This document shows, piece by piece, positions 7,325 to 15,642 of a stretch of 26,462 nt of DNA; positions within the stretch are counted from its first letter, which is position 1, and the number at the start of each line of letters is the position of its first letter. Both the position numbers and the translations under genes were made by a program. This DNA is from CBDDDW01 sp965226805 (GTDB lineage: Bacteria > Chloroflexota > Dehalococcoidia > Lucifugimonadales > JAGWBF01), in assembly GCA_965226805.1 (NCBI GenBank), contig CBDDDW010000011.1:1-26462 (forward strand), given 5' to 3'. The notes under the pieces were generated by a model, which saw only the letters and a program-made list of their open reading frames with translations, had not been told where the DNA came from and made no database searches.

Positions 7325-7539
7325 TTAGTCGAAACGCTCGGCGAGATGGCGTGCGCGGGTGGTGGCCGCGTTGCGATTGGTGGCTGGCGCTGCATTCGGG
7401 TCGACGCCTCTCACAGGCGTCGGTGTGGGCGTTGCTGTTGGGAGCGCCGTTACGGTGAGGCTAGGGGGGGGGACACACATGCGGACATCAGCCCGACCAG
7501 CAGGCAGGCCACCGCGATGTATGGAATCCAAGTCCGCAT
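7325..7539 (-). pseudogene. Lipoprotein N-terminus with a poly-C frameshift and a premature TAA
   Basis: ATG 7537-7539 opens MRTWIPYIAVACLLVGLMSAC, a signal peptide with lipobox MSAC at 18-21. Right after the lipidated Cys, a run of nine C (7464-7472 as G on the plus strand) puts the linker TALPTATPTPTPVRG in another frame; ten C would restore it. The frame then reads to AERFD and TAA 7325-7327, beyond which the same frame continues as the OB-fold-like protein. Two lesions therefore separate signal, linker and domain. The C tract could also be a sequencing artefact or a phase-variable tract. Confidence 0.6.
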
Positions 7540-7557
7540 TTCGACAGTGAAGGATGC

Positions 7558-7827
7558 TCACGAAAATCGGATGCAACTCCTCACTAGCTGCTGCCTCCGG
7601 CTTCCAGGTGCATTAGTTGTGTCTGCTCCCATGTCAAGTCGAGCGTCTAGGGTCATCGGAAGCGCCTCCGGGTCCGGGTCGCCCAGGACGGCCTCGACGC
7701 ACTCTATGCTCCCACCAACATGGTTGTCGTACAGGTCGACGTCCGTAGCCACACACCAAGCCCTGTCCGCAGGCCACCAGATGTTTGGTGGACCAGGACA
7801 AAAGTGAGTAGCCCAGCGCAGATCCAC
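7558..7827 (-). pseudogene. Remnant of a secreted-protein domain
   Basis: The frame encodes WPADRAWCVATDVDLYDNHV, then VGGSIECVEAVLGDPDPEAL, ending at 7558. It reads like the C-terminal portion of a secreted protein: compositionally sensible, with no start codon context or signal. A different frame just upstream (from ATG 7918, MTRSIANVLGPRPPDV) may be the N-terminal side of the same gene after a frameshift. No family is assigned. Confidence 0.35.
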
Positions 7828-7931
7828 ATGATTCTGTTGGCCGGAAGTATCCGTCCCTCCGGTTCAATCGCACGTCGGGAGGTCTAGGTCCAAGCACGTT
7901 GGCTATAGATCGTGTCATCGCATCTACTCTA

Positions 7932-8017
7932 GGATCACCTCATACGCGGTCGGCCCCGGAGACAGATTCCAGTTGTTCGCAAGGTTGATTCCTTCGTAGA
8001 AAGGCCTGTTAGAGATG
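7932..8017 (-). pseudogene. C-terminal scrap of a secreted protein next to an IS1182-like element
   Basis: The minus strand reads ISNRPFYEGINLANNWNL, then SPGPTAYEVILE and TAG at 7932-7934. Protein-like sequence ends near 8017-8020, where the untranslated flank of the IS1182-like transposase begins. It may be the detached C-terminus of the lipoprotein whose middle lies at 9958-10598, on the other side of the element; order and strand agree, but similarity was not tested. Confidence 0.4.
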
Positions 8018-8171
8018 GACCCTGGAGTGCGAGGGTGTCTGGCAGGGAGGCGCCACGGGCTGTCGGCTGCTGACCTCACCGCCCTTGGGGCTGCGCTCAG
8101 GACAAGCAGGATCCCGTGCAGTACCCCTTCCGTGGCTCAGGGCGCCCGATGGAAGTTATGGAGCGGGGCCC

Positions 8172-9872
8172 TCACGCGGCTGCGACAGCAGGTACCGTCC
8201 CGGCCTCCGGCTGAGCCGTGTTTTCCATCTCCACCAGGCGTGCATGGACCATCCGCTTGAAGTTGCACGCCAACGCCTTGAGGTAGACGGCAAGCCGCAC
8301 CCGACGGCCCCCTCGCACCCGCAAGCGCCCAAGCCCGTGGGCGCGCTTCAGCTCGGAGTTTGTCCCCTCTATCCCGGCCCTTATGGCATACCGCTTGCGC
8401 CACTCCTCGGTGGCCTCGGCCCGCCGCCGCCCCTCGATGTTCACCTTCACCAGGTCCGCCTTGAGGACGTAGGCCCTCGCACGCCGGTCCAGCTTCACCG
8501 GGCAACGGGACCGCAAGGGGCAGGGCTCGCATGTTGCCCTGGCAAAGTGGACCTCTACCCGCTCCGGCGCATCCTCCAGCTCGTACTCCTCGACGGACCG
8601 GTGCCCGGCGGGGCACACCGTGGCCTGCTCCCCGGTGACGTCGATCTGGAAGTCCGCCCCAGTGAGCGGCGGCGGTCCGTCTCCCTCTCCTTCGTGGGAG
8701 TTCCCCGGCGCCGACCCCGCCACCGGGCTCACCAGTTCCGTCCCCCGGCGCGAGGCCTCGAAGGCGTTGCGGCCCGACCCATACGCCGTGTCCGCGAAGA
8801 GCTCGTCCGGTCGGACCTTCCGCTCCGCCAGCCCGTCAACCAGCGGCACAGTCACGTCGGTGTCGCTCCCGCTGGATGGGGTCACCTCTACATGAGTGAT
8901 CAACTGGGTGGCGTTCTCCGCATGGCAGGTCTCCGCCACCTGTACCTCGTACCCCTTGCCTTTGTGCCCGCTGTAGGTGGCCTCCGGGTCGTGGGGCGAT
9001 TGCAGGGAATCGGACCGCACCTCCTTCGGGTCCCTGAGGGTGATGGGCACCGCCCCTTCCCCTGCGTCGTCATCGCCCTCTCCGGGGCGCTCGTCCCTCT
9101 TGTTGCCCACCACACACTGCTCCCGCAGCAGCCTCTCCAGCAGCCGGTACTCCTCCAGTTGGGCGGCAGCCGTGCCACGGAAGCCGTCCACCAGCCGGTA
9201 GAGGTCCCGGGCACACACGCCAAGCCTTCGGCGACCCTCCCCCGAGCGGGCGTCCTCGTAGTCGGTCGCTTCTGCTTCTTCCTTCAAGTAGCGCCTCACA
9301 AGGCCCTCTGGGACCACACGGCGAAGCTCTGGGTGCTCTTGGCTCACGGCCCGAAGGAACAACCGCATCGTCTCACAGAACAGGCCGAGGCGGGTGAGGG
9401 TGGCGATGTTGCTCATGATGTGGGTGGAGTCCAGCCGCTGCTTTCCGGTGCGTATACCCAGCGCCTGGATGATCCGCTCCGTGGTCTCCTGGAAAGCCAG
9501 CCGGCCACCGTCGTGCTGCATCAGGCGAACTCGGAAGTTGTGTAGCGTCTTCTGGGGGAGGTGGGTCTCCTCCATATTCAGCCGCAGGGCGTGGTGCCAG
9601 AGCAGATTGAACTCCAGCTGTTCTAGGGCTTCATCGTCGGTGAGGTTGAACATCTCTTTGAGAAGGTGGACCCCGAGGACGGTCTGCACCGCTCGGTTGG
9701 GACGGCCGTTGTCCGCGCAGTACATCGGAGCAAAGCGCTCCTCGTCAATCAGGGGGAGCGCCTCGTTCCGGAAAACCTCGGCCCAACTCCGCTCCAAGCG
9801 CCTGGCCTTCTTCGGCGGAACCAGGAACTCGGACTGCCACAGGCTCACCTGTGGGTCTCGCTCTCGGAACAT
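8172..9872 (-). CDS. IS1182-like transposase, copy 1
   Basis: 566 aa from ATG 9870-9872, chosen over GTG 9876-9878 because GGAGG is five bases before the ATG. The N-terminal DUF772-type domain carries NGRPNRAVQTVLGVHLLKEM and LEFNLLWHHALRL. The catalytic part includes RLDSTHIMSN, ELFADTAYGSG and a Cys-rich insert (CPAGHRSVEEYELE, then CEPCPLRSRCP). The C-terminal RAGIEGTNSELKRAHGLGRLR supplies the probable catalytic Glu. Length and motif order fit the IS1182/IS5-related DDE group. I could not find matching terminal repeats, so the ends (about 8020 and 9957) are inferred from where host protein sequence stops. It interrupts or truncates a lipoprotein gene. Confidence 0.88.
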   Translation of the reverse strand: MFRERDPQVSLWQSEFLVPPKKARRLERSWAEVFRNEALPLIDEERFAPMYCADNGRPNRAVQTVLGVHLLKEMFNLTDDEALEQLEFNLLWHHALRLNMEETHLPQKTLHNFRVRLMQHDGGRLAFQETTERIIQALGIRTGKQRLDSTHIMSNIATLTRLGLFCETMRLFLRAVSQEHPELRRVVPEGLVRRYLKEEAEATDYEDARSGEGRRRLGVCARDLYRLVDGFRGTAAAQLEEYRLLERLLREQCVVGNKRDERPGEGDDDAGEGAVPITLRDPKEVRSDSLQSPHDPEATYSGHKGKGYEVQVAETCHAENATQLITHVEVTPSSGSDTDVTVPLVDGLAERKVRPDELFADTAYGSGRNAFEASRRGTELVSPVAGSAPGNSHEGEGDGPPPLTGADFQIDVTGEQATVCPAGHRSVEEYELEDAPERVEVHFARATCEPCPLRSRCPVKLDRRARAYVLKADLVKVNIEGRRRAEATEEWRKRYAIRAGIEGTNSELKRAHGLGRLRVRGGRRVRLAVYLKALACNFKRMVHARLVEMENTAQPEAGTVPAVAAA

Positions 9873-9957
9873 GCTCACCTCCCCCGCCCAGGTGCAGCAC
9901 CTCGCCGCTTCCCCACATTATCCCTGCCTTGCCCCAGCTTGGCGAGGGGTTTTTACG

Positions 9958-10598
9958 AACGAATCAAGGTTGGCCAGGTGAACATGTGCAACGTAGTGTC
10001 CTGGAGTTGCCCGGCCGCCCTCGAAGTGCATCTGGTCCCAGGTCATGGTGAAGGAGGCGGTCTCGTCGGGTTGCAGGACGCGGCGCTCGTCTCCGTGGCG
10101 CAGAACAGCCACGTCTCGGTTTTCCAGAAGGCTGTGGATAACCACTCTCGGGGGCACGTAATCCAGGGGGACGGGCCAATCGTTGGTGTTGGTGAGCGTA
10201 AGAGTCAGCATCACCGGTTCGCCCTTGACGTATACCGATTTGTCGGTTTTCAGTTCCCACCCGTAGGGGTACTGGTAGTCATCACTGGAGTCATAGCCCG
10301 GCGGGCGGAGACGCGCAGCGGTCACCATTGAGTGCGGCGAGCTGGAAGGCGCTCCCTCCATGAGCGCCTCGAACGAGCGCAGGCCACGGGTGGCAAAGGC
10401 GGCTCCAACGTGATTCCTCCCGTCTTCTGTGCCGCAGAGGACGAGGTCGTGCGCGCCGCCCTCCCTATCCCACCAGAGCGCGATGTATCGGGCGCTGCCC
10501 AGCAGCTCCCCGTCCGGCCCGCGCAACTCCTGGGGCGTGGCGTAGAGCAGCTCCAGTATCGTGCCCAGCTCAGGCGGGCGCGTGGACCCCGGCCGCTT
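9958..10598 (-). pseudogene. Middle part of a lipoprotein gene, BsuPI-like domain, bounded by two IS elements
   Basis: The frame reads GSTRPPELGTILELLYATPQ, an ARYIALWWDREGG strand pair, then KTDKSVYVKGEPVMLTLTLT, a VLQPDETASFTMTWDQM stretch and GHYVAHVHLANL. The second half resembles the BsuPI-type Ig fold (intracellular proteinase inhibitor domain), recurrent in secreted Chloroflexota proteins. The upstream side stops at the IS1380 terminal repeat (10599) and the downstream side enters the IS1182-like element near 9957. The N-terminal part of the same gene lies at 12326-13352 beyond IS1380, so the gene is in at least two separated pieces. Confidence 0.65.
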
Positions 10599-10655
10599 GC
10601 TAAGCCCGAATCCACCGAAGGAGGGCGTCGGGTTAGCGTCCTGAAGCGGCAAGAA

Positions 10656-10719
10656 GGTGCTCCTGTGCTTCTGGGATAATGGTTTTGTAGCAAAAAACCG
10701 ACCCCGGAAAAGGAGCACC
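10656..10719 (+). promoter_or_regulatory. Inverted repeat that would hide the transposase ribosome binding site
   Basis: GGTGCTCCT (10656-10664) is perfectly complementary to AGGAGCACC (10711-10719), with a 46-base loop. The right arm contains the GGAG ribosome binding site of the IS1380 transposase (ATG 10726). A transcript entering from outside would include both arms and could mask the RBS, whereas one starting between them would not. Several unrelated insertion sequences limit read-through expression this way; here it is inference. Confidence 0.4.
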
Positions 10720-10725
10720 CAATAG

Positions 10726-12051
10726 ATGCTGCCACGCAACCACCCCGACCGGATCCAAATCACCTTCGACGACCGCCGCTTGGTGGCCAATGCCGGGCTG
10801 CTCCTTCCGGCCACCCTGGCGCGGCACCTCGGCCTGCCCGAACTCGTCCGGCAGCGCCTCGACCTGGGCGATGCCCCGGGGCGGGCGAACACGAGCGACA
10901 AGATGATGACGCTGGTGGCGTCTGCGCTGGCTGGGGGCGACTGCATTGACGACGCCGATGTGTTGCGCACCGGGGGGACGGCCTGCACCCTGGGCGGCAC
11001 GGTGAAGGCGCCATCCACCCTGGGCACCTTCCTGCGCAGCTTCCGGTGGGGCCACGTCCGTCAACTCGACCGGGTGAGCCGCGAGTTGCTGGCCCGGGCT
11101 TGGCAGGCCGGGGCGGGACCCGGCGACGGGCCCCTGACCATTGACCTGGACTCCACCATCTGCGAGACCTACGGACTGGCCAAGGAGGGCGCACGCCACC
11201 ACGGCTATACCGGCAAGCGGGGCTATCACCCGCTGTTGGCCGTCGCCGCCGGCACCGGCGACGTGCTGATGGCCCGGCTGCGCGAGGGCCGGGCCAACAC
11301 CGCTCGCGGCGCCGCCCACTTCCTGCGTGAAACGGTGAGCCGGGTTCGCTACGGCGGGGCCAGCGGGCAGCTCACCATGCGTGCCGACAGCGGCTTCTAT
11401 ACCCACGCCGTGGTCGCCGTCTGCCGCCGGATCAATGTCCGCTACTCCATCACCATCCGCCAGCACAAAAGCCTGCACAATCTCATCGAGGCGATACCCG
11501 AAGATTCCTGGACGCCGATTCCTTACTGGATGGACGGTGCCGCCGATGTGGCCGAGACCACCTGCACCCCCTTCCAGGCCGAGGCAGACGCCGCGCCGGT
11601 ACGGCTCATCGTCCGGCGGGTGAAGCCGACGCCCGGTTCCCAACTGGCCCTCTTCGCCAAATACAGCTATCACGGCTTCATCACCGACCGGGACGGGGAG
11701 TTGCTCGAACTGGAGGCTGACCATCGCCGCCACGCCGAGATCGAGAATGCCATACGCGACCTCAAGTACGGCGTCGGGCTGAACCATCTCCCCTCGGGCC
11801 GCTTCGCCGCCAACGGCGCCTGGCTGGCCGTCCAGACGATGGCCCACAACCTGGCCCGCTGGACGGCGCGGATCGGTCTGGGAGAGCGGATAGCCACCAC
11901 CAAGACCCTCCGGCGGCGGTTCTTCTCCCTGGCCGGACGGCTCACCCGCTCGGCACGCCGGTTGACCCTGCATCTTCCGGATCGCTGGCCTTGGGCTGAG
12001 AAGTTCAGCCGCGCCTTGGCCCGGCTGCGAGCCATTCCACTCCCGGCCTGA
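10726..12051 (+). CDS. IS1380-family transposase
   Basis: 441 aa from ATG 10726, preceded by AAAAGGAG at 10707-10714. Order of motifs: RIQITFDDRRLVANAGLLLP at the N-terminus, LTIDLDSTICETYG (first Asp), GYTGKRGYHPLLAVAA, MRADSGFYTHAVV (second Asp), and HAEIENAIRDLKYGVGLNHL (Glu). These are the family's DDE signatures, and the length is typical. The C-terminal RLTRSARRLTLHLPDRWPW is also characteristic of IS1380 transposases. The ORF is intact and sits inside a 1.7-kb element with perfect inverted repeats, so the element may be a recent arrival. Confidence 0.92.
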   Translation: MLPRNHPDRIQITFDDRRLVANAGLLLPATLARHLGLPELVRQRLDLGDAPGRANTSDKMMTLVASALAGGDCIDDADVLRTGGTACTLGGTVKAPSTLGTFLRSFRWGHVRQLDRVSRELLARAWQAGAGPGDGPLTIDLDSTICETYGLAKEGARHHGYTGKRGYHPLLAVAAGTGDVLMARLREGRANTARGAAHFLRETVSRVRYGGASGQLTMRADSGFYTHAVVAVCRRINVRYSITIRQHKSLHNLIEAIPEDSWTPIPYWMDGAADVAETTCTPFQAEADAAPVRLIVRRVKPTPGSQLALFAKYSYHGFITDRDGELLELEADHRRHAEIENAIRDLKYGVGLNHLPSGRFAANGAWLAVQTMAHNLARWTARIGLGERIATTKTLRRRFFSLAGRLTRSARRLTLHLPDRWPWAEKFSRALARLRAIPLPA

Positions 12052-12325
12052 CGGCACCGTCGGCGACCCACCCACCGGACAACCGAAGATCCCCGCAGAC
12101 TCGCGCCAGCCCGGTCCGAGAGAGTTCCCTGCTGCGTATTCTCTCGCCATCCCGCGCATCGCAGCTCCCGCAGACGGCCATAGGGGCCCCTGTGCGGCGA
12201 TGAAGACCGTCCGCCGACCTCCCTACCCCAAATGGAACCCAGGCTATTTCCCCTGTAGCTCCCTCACCCCCCCTTCCGCTTTCCTCACGCCGTCCATCGG
12301 TGTCCTTCGGTGGATTCGGGCTTAG

Positions 12326-13352
12326 GCTTTCCAGTGGAACCGGCTCTCCCAGGTCCTTGAGCGCCTCCTGCACGGGCACCGCCAACAGCTCCCGGGCCAC
12401 CGGCCCGTCCATGAGCCTGGTTACGTCCGGCCCGTAGTAGGCGACCGCGGCGGGGGGTGATGCCAAGATGTGAAAGAGGGCGCTCCATCAGATGGATCGC
12501 GGAGTCCAGTAACACGGCCGGTAAGTACCTAAGAGACAGCCCGCCCCAAACGACGGACTGGCCATAGAAACGCCCGGCGTGGCTCGCAAGACCGATGGGT
12601 GTGCCATCAGCTGCCACCACCACAGTGCCCCGTTGGTAAGAGGGTGTGTAGTCCCCGTGCAGCGCAAAGAGATGGTCCGGCGCGTTGAGACTGGGGCTGG
12701 CGTAGGTCTCCTTCACTACGAGCTCACCGCCGTCCTCGTCACGGATCAGGAGCAACACTGGCTCCCCATGTTCTACTGTCCTACCGTCCCCAGGCGCCAC
12801 GGTCAGGTCCTCGGCCTCGATGGCAAGCAGCGCAGCGCCGGTGCGGACGTCGAAGCGCTCAAGCTCAGCGGCGAAGACGCCCCGGCCGGACACCTCCACA
12901 GACAGCGAAACGATCTCCCACCTGTGATCAAGCACGGTGAGCACAGCGCCATCGGCGACGACCAGCCCCTGCTGGTTCCTAGTGCGGCCGCTGGCCTGTA
13001 CGACGCTGACATGCACCACGGCGTCCTGCCAAGCTTCGACGGATGCTGGCAGTGCTGGAGGCGGCAGATCGGGGTAGGCCACAACCTCCGCCGAAGGGCT
13101 TTCTGTTGGGTAGGGGATGGGAGTAGTGTTTGAGAACGGTGTGGCCGTCGGCGTCGTCAGGTCCGGTGTAGGGGTCGGCTCCGGGACGCGGTACGTGCAG
13201 GCGTTCACGAGGGCACCGGACAACGGTGGCGTGGCCTCTTCCGAAGGCGGCTGCGTATTTGGAATCTGTTGGGTTGCAGATGGCGCGGCGGTGGAGCAGG
13301 CGGCCAGCACTAGCACCGCTAACCCAAGGATGCTGGGGATCAGAGGTGACAT
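12326..13352 (-). pseudogene. N-terminal part of a lipoprotein with a degenerate trypsin-like domain, cut by IS1380
   Basis: ATG 13350-13352 begins MSPLIPSILGLAVLVLAAC (lipobox LAAC, Cys 19), which I prefer to ATG 13391. A long Pro/Thr linker follows to about residue 100. The next ~190 residues follow the order of DegP/trypsin-like peptidases: VVHVSVVQ, QQGLVVADGAVLTVLDHRW (H region), RTGAALLAIE where active enzymes have RTDLALL, and YQRGTVVVAADGTPIGLAS where GNSGGP would lie. The Asp and Ser of the triad are therefore missing, so it is probably a binding rather than cleaving domain. A six-C run (12452-12457) shifts the frame; with five C the protein continues as AAVAYYGPDVTRLMDGPVA and ALKDLGEPVPLES to the IS1380 end. 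The rest of the gene is at 9958-10598. Confidence 0.7.
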
Positions 13353-13372
13353 GATCCTACTTTCACGATGCA

Positions 13373-13684
13373 CTAGGCGCACGGTCTCCATTCGACATCC
13401 AAGGGCCAGGGGTTGAACTGTATGGTTCGGCCGCTTTCGGCGGTGAATACTGCCAGGTTATCGTTGACCAGTTCCATGATGCCCACACTATCGTCGTCAG
13501 TCCAATCCGAAGGCGGATTGATTTCCTTGCCACTTACCGTTGGATCAGCCATCCATATACGCCCGTCGAACTGGGCATCGCGAACACCGCAGTGGACGTA
13601 TAACGTGTATGGGTAACCTGTCCCAATTTCCACACCTGGCCCCTGTGGTGGCTCCTCAGGACGATCCCGCTCCACCGCGGGCAT
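13373..13684 (-). pseudogene. C-terminal domain probably frameshifted off the preceding lipoprotein
   Basis: About 103 aa ending at TAG 13373-13375, with GVEIGTGYPYTLYVHCGVRD, DGRIWMADPTV and NLAVFTAESGRTIQFNPWPL. The sequence is rich in aromatic residues and Gly and clearly protein-like, resembling domains found at the C-termini of secreted Chloroflexota proteins. ATG 13682-13684 has no RBS and lies inside the end of the upstream lipoprotein gene. There the shifted frame reads TPTPMPAVERDRPEEPPQGP, an interdomain linker, so a one-base indel near 13685-13690 most likely separated this domain from its parent. Confidence 0.5.
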
Positions 13685-14816
13685 CGGCGTGGGTGTCAGA
13701 GCCCAGCGCGCGCCACACGGAGAGCGTCACGGCGGGGTCCGTCATGACGCCCCGCGAGATCTCGCCCGACTCCAGCCAGAAGGCCCGCACGACGGACGTG
13801 CCGTCGGCCTGACGAAAGTCTAGGAAGTAACGCGACCCTTCACGGTCGCGGTTACCCTGATCCACGGGCGAATCCAACACCATTTCGACGAAACGTTCGA
13901 TGGCGCGTTCTTCCTCTATCTTGCCGAGGACCACATCTTCCCCATTTTCCACTTTCGTGCCGAGCACCTTAATCGAGTTCTTGGTGCTGAGGACGTCGAT
14001 GGACGTGACCTTGCCTCGAATGTCCAGCAAGGCCTCGCCACTCTCCGCCTCGGGATGTGTGTCGGCCTCGAACAACCTAGGCGTACCGCCCTCCAATGCA
14101 GCGAGTCGGAACTCCGGCGAGTAGCCCTTGACGGCGTAGATTGGTGTGCCAGGGTTCAGGTAGGTGGCATCGCCGTCTTGATGAGAGCCGCTGTAACCTT
14201 CGATCCTGAAGGCGACCCGGTATATCTCAGAGCCCAGGTCTTCAATAGTTAGGGCACGCTCTCCCTCGGTGATGATGGGTCCAAACCAACTGCCCTTGGC
14301 CAGGTAGGTGATGCCGCCGAACTGCACGGAGTGCGCCCACTCGGCAACCGTCTCGCGGGGCCGCAGGTCATCATCGCCCTGGAGACCCTCCACGATTCGA
14401 TCCACGGTGGCATGATCCGCCAGCACGGCGTCCAGGCGGTCGGGTCCGTCGTCTCTCCCATCGTGTCGGTCGATGATTTCCCCCTCGGGGTCCAACACCA
14501 ACTGGGACCCGGTGGGAACGTGGGTCACGTAGGCGACCTTGCCTGAGAACTTCGGCGACAATCCCTCCACGAAGGCCACCACTACACCGGGGCCAAGGTC
14601 CAGTCGATAGGTCTCGGAGGCTGGCACTGGCGTGATGGAGCCGGGGATTAACGGAGTAGGCGTGGCCGTAGGTGTGGGCATCTGTTGGGTCTGGGCGCCG
14701 GGACCTGGCGAATCCTGAGTCGTTGTAGCGGTGGGGGTCGATTCCACGCCTCTGCAGGCGGCTACAAAGAGCAGACCAATGACCAGCGCTCCGATAAGAG
14801 CGGCGGCGTATCTCAC
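13656..14816 (-). CDS. Secreted lipoprotein, C-terminal domain in another frame
   Basis: 386 aa from GTG 14814-14816, chosen because it begins a clean signal peptide (RYAAALIGALVIGLLFVAAC, Cys 21) and has AAGGTGGA upstream. A linker rich in Thr, Pro and Gln follows, then LDLGPGVVVAFVEGLSPKFS, VAYVTHVPTGSQLVLDPEG, a central region with FEADTHPEAESGEALLDIRG, and a C-terminal RYFLDFRQADGTSVVRAFWL strand pair. I recognise no named family. The start overlaps the stop of the upstream gene by four bases (GTGA), so the two are translationally coupled. The last ~10 residues before TGA 13656-13658 look out of frame; see the entry at 13373-13684. Confidence 0.7.
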   Translation of the reverse strand: MRYAAALIGALVIGLLFVAACRGVESTPTATTTQDSPGPGAQTQQMPTPTATPTPLIPGSITPVPASETYRLDLGPGVVVAFVEGLSPKFSGKVAYVTHVPTGSQLVLDPEGEIIDRHDGRDDGPDRLDAVLADHATVDRIVEGLQGDDDLRPRETVAEWAHSVQFGGITYLAKGSWFGPIITEGERALTIEDLGSEIYRVAFRIEGYSGSHQDGDATYLNPGTPIYAVKGYSPEFRLAALEGGTPRLFEADTHPEAESGEALLDIRGKVTSIDVLSTKNSIKVLGTKVENGEDVVLGKIEEERAIERFVEMVLDSPVDQGNRDREGSRYFLDFRQADGTSVVRAFWLESGEISRGVMTDPAVTLSVWRALGSDTHADARGGAGSS

Positions 14817-15523
14817 TTGAGCACTTCCACCTTCTGGGCCGTCGTAATAACCACGCCAGGCGGCCCCGCGTTGGGCGGCCCCAAATTCAATCCACCACGC
14901 ACCAAGTAGACCCCAGGTGGGACGGGTTCTCCCCGGTTGTCCACCTGCTCCCACTCGCCAACGAACTCCAGCTCCTCACCGGGTTCCAGAGTTTTGCTAT
15001 CCAGCGGCGAGAGGGTGATCTTGGCGCACTTCCAATCCCATACCTGCTCTCCGCCAGCCGTCGAGACCTCGAAGTCATAGGGAGGTCTGCCACCGAGGAC
15101 AAAGCTCACCGTCCTATCACTGACGTTCCACAACGTCAGTTTCATCTGCACCGTCTCTCCGTAAGAGGTCTGGGACACCACCTCCAGCGAGTAGTCGACG
15201 GCGCTGAGGAACGCCTCGTCTGGAGGCTCCCCAGGATCAATAGGCCATGGGTGAATGTCGTCACATCCAACCTCGATGACGATGGCCCCGCGTGGGACAT
15301 CCAGTGTCGCCAGGGCAGCCTCCCATTCCTCACGAGCCCCGCGCAGTGGATATATGCCTATTTCAATGCGGTTCCTAGCTTCGTTTAGATTGGTCCACGC
15401 AATGCCGGGGACCCTCCAGGTGACATCTACTAAGCGCTCATACCATCTAGCCAGATCGGCCGCGCTGTATTCCGACACTGAGCTTGTGAACTTTTCACGG
15501 CTTAGGGGTTTCGGTGACGGGGA
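14813..15523 (-). pseudogene. BsuPI-domain secreted protein lacking its N-terminus
   Basis: The frame is open from 15523 (after TAA 15524-15526) to TGA 14813-14815. It reads SPSPKPLSREKFTSSVSEYS and then YSAADLARWYERLVDVTWRV, followed by an NRIEIGIYPLRGAREEWEAA alpha/beta unit. The C-terminal half (ETVQMKLTLWNVSDRTVSFV, VWDWKCAKITLSPLDSKTL, VPPGVYLVRGGLN) is a BsuPI-type Ig fold. GTG 15476-15478 is the first plausible start, giving 221 aa, but it has no signal peptide. The proline-rich beginning looks like the linker that normally follows a lipobox, so the export signal has been lost, probably with the arrival of the IS1182-like element at 15.6-17.0 kb. It is coupled to the lipoprotein gene downstream. 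Confidence 0.6.
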
Positions 15524-15642
15524 TTAATTTCATTGATCCGCTTCTTAGCTGGCCTCCAGGGCTATTGGATGGGGACTTCAATGCAGGCTTGGACCCCTTT
15601 ACTGCCCTACCCCTCGGCCGGGAGTCTGGCATCCGTGCAGCT

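Larger units (their letters stand above)
10599..12325 (+). mobile_element. IS1380-family insertion sequence with 23-bp inverted repeats
   Basis: CTAAGCCCGAATCCACCGAA is the first part of the left repeat (10600-10622); its exact 23-bp complement lies at 12303-12325. GCTT occurs immediately outside both ends (10595-10598 and 12326-12329) and is a candidate 4-bp target duplication. Removing element plus one GCTT leaves the two lipoprotein halves one base out of frame, so the exact ends may differ by a few bases. The element carries one transposase gene and about 250 bp of unassigned sequence after it. Confidence 0.75.

Noticed and set aside
8085..9545. 486-codon plus-strand ORF across the IS1182-like transposase
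   Set aside because: It is the complement of a transposase with clear motifs, and its composition (Pro, Leu, Gly, His) is typical of an antisense frame.
8020..9957. Precise ends for the first IS1182-like element
   Set aside because: No matching inverted repeats could be found by eye on the two sides, so no element boundaries are claimed.
10633..12159. 508-codon minus-strand ORF opposite the IS1380 transposase
   Set aside because: Antisense shadow of a DDE transposase in GC-rich DNA; Gly/Ala/Val-rich with no recognisable domain.
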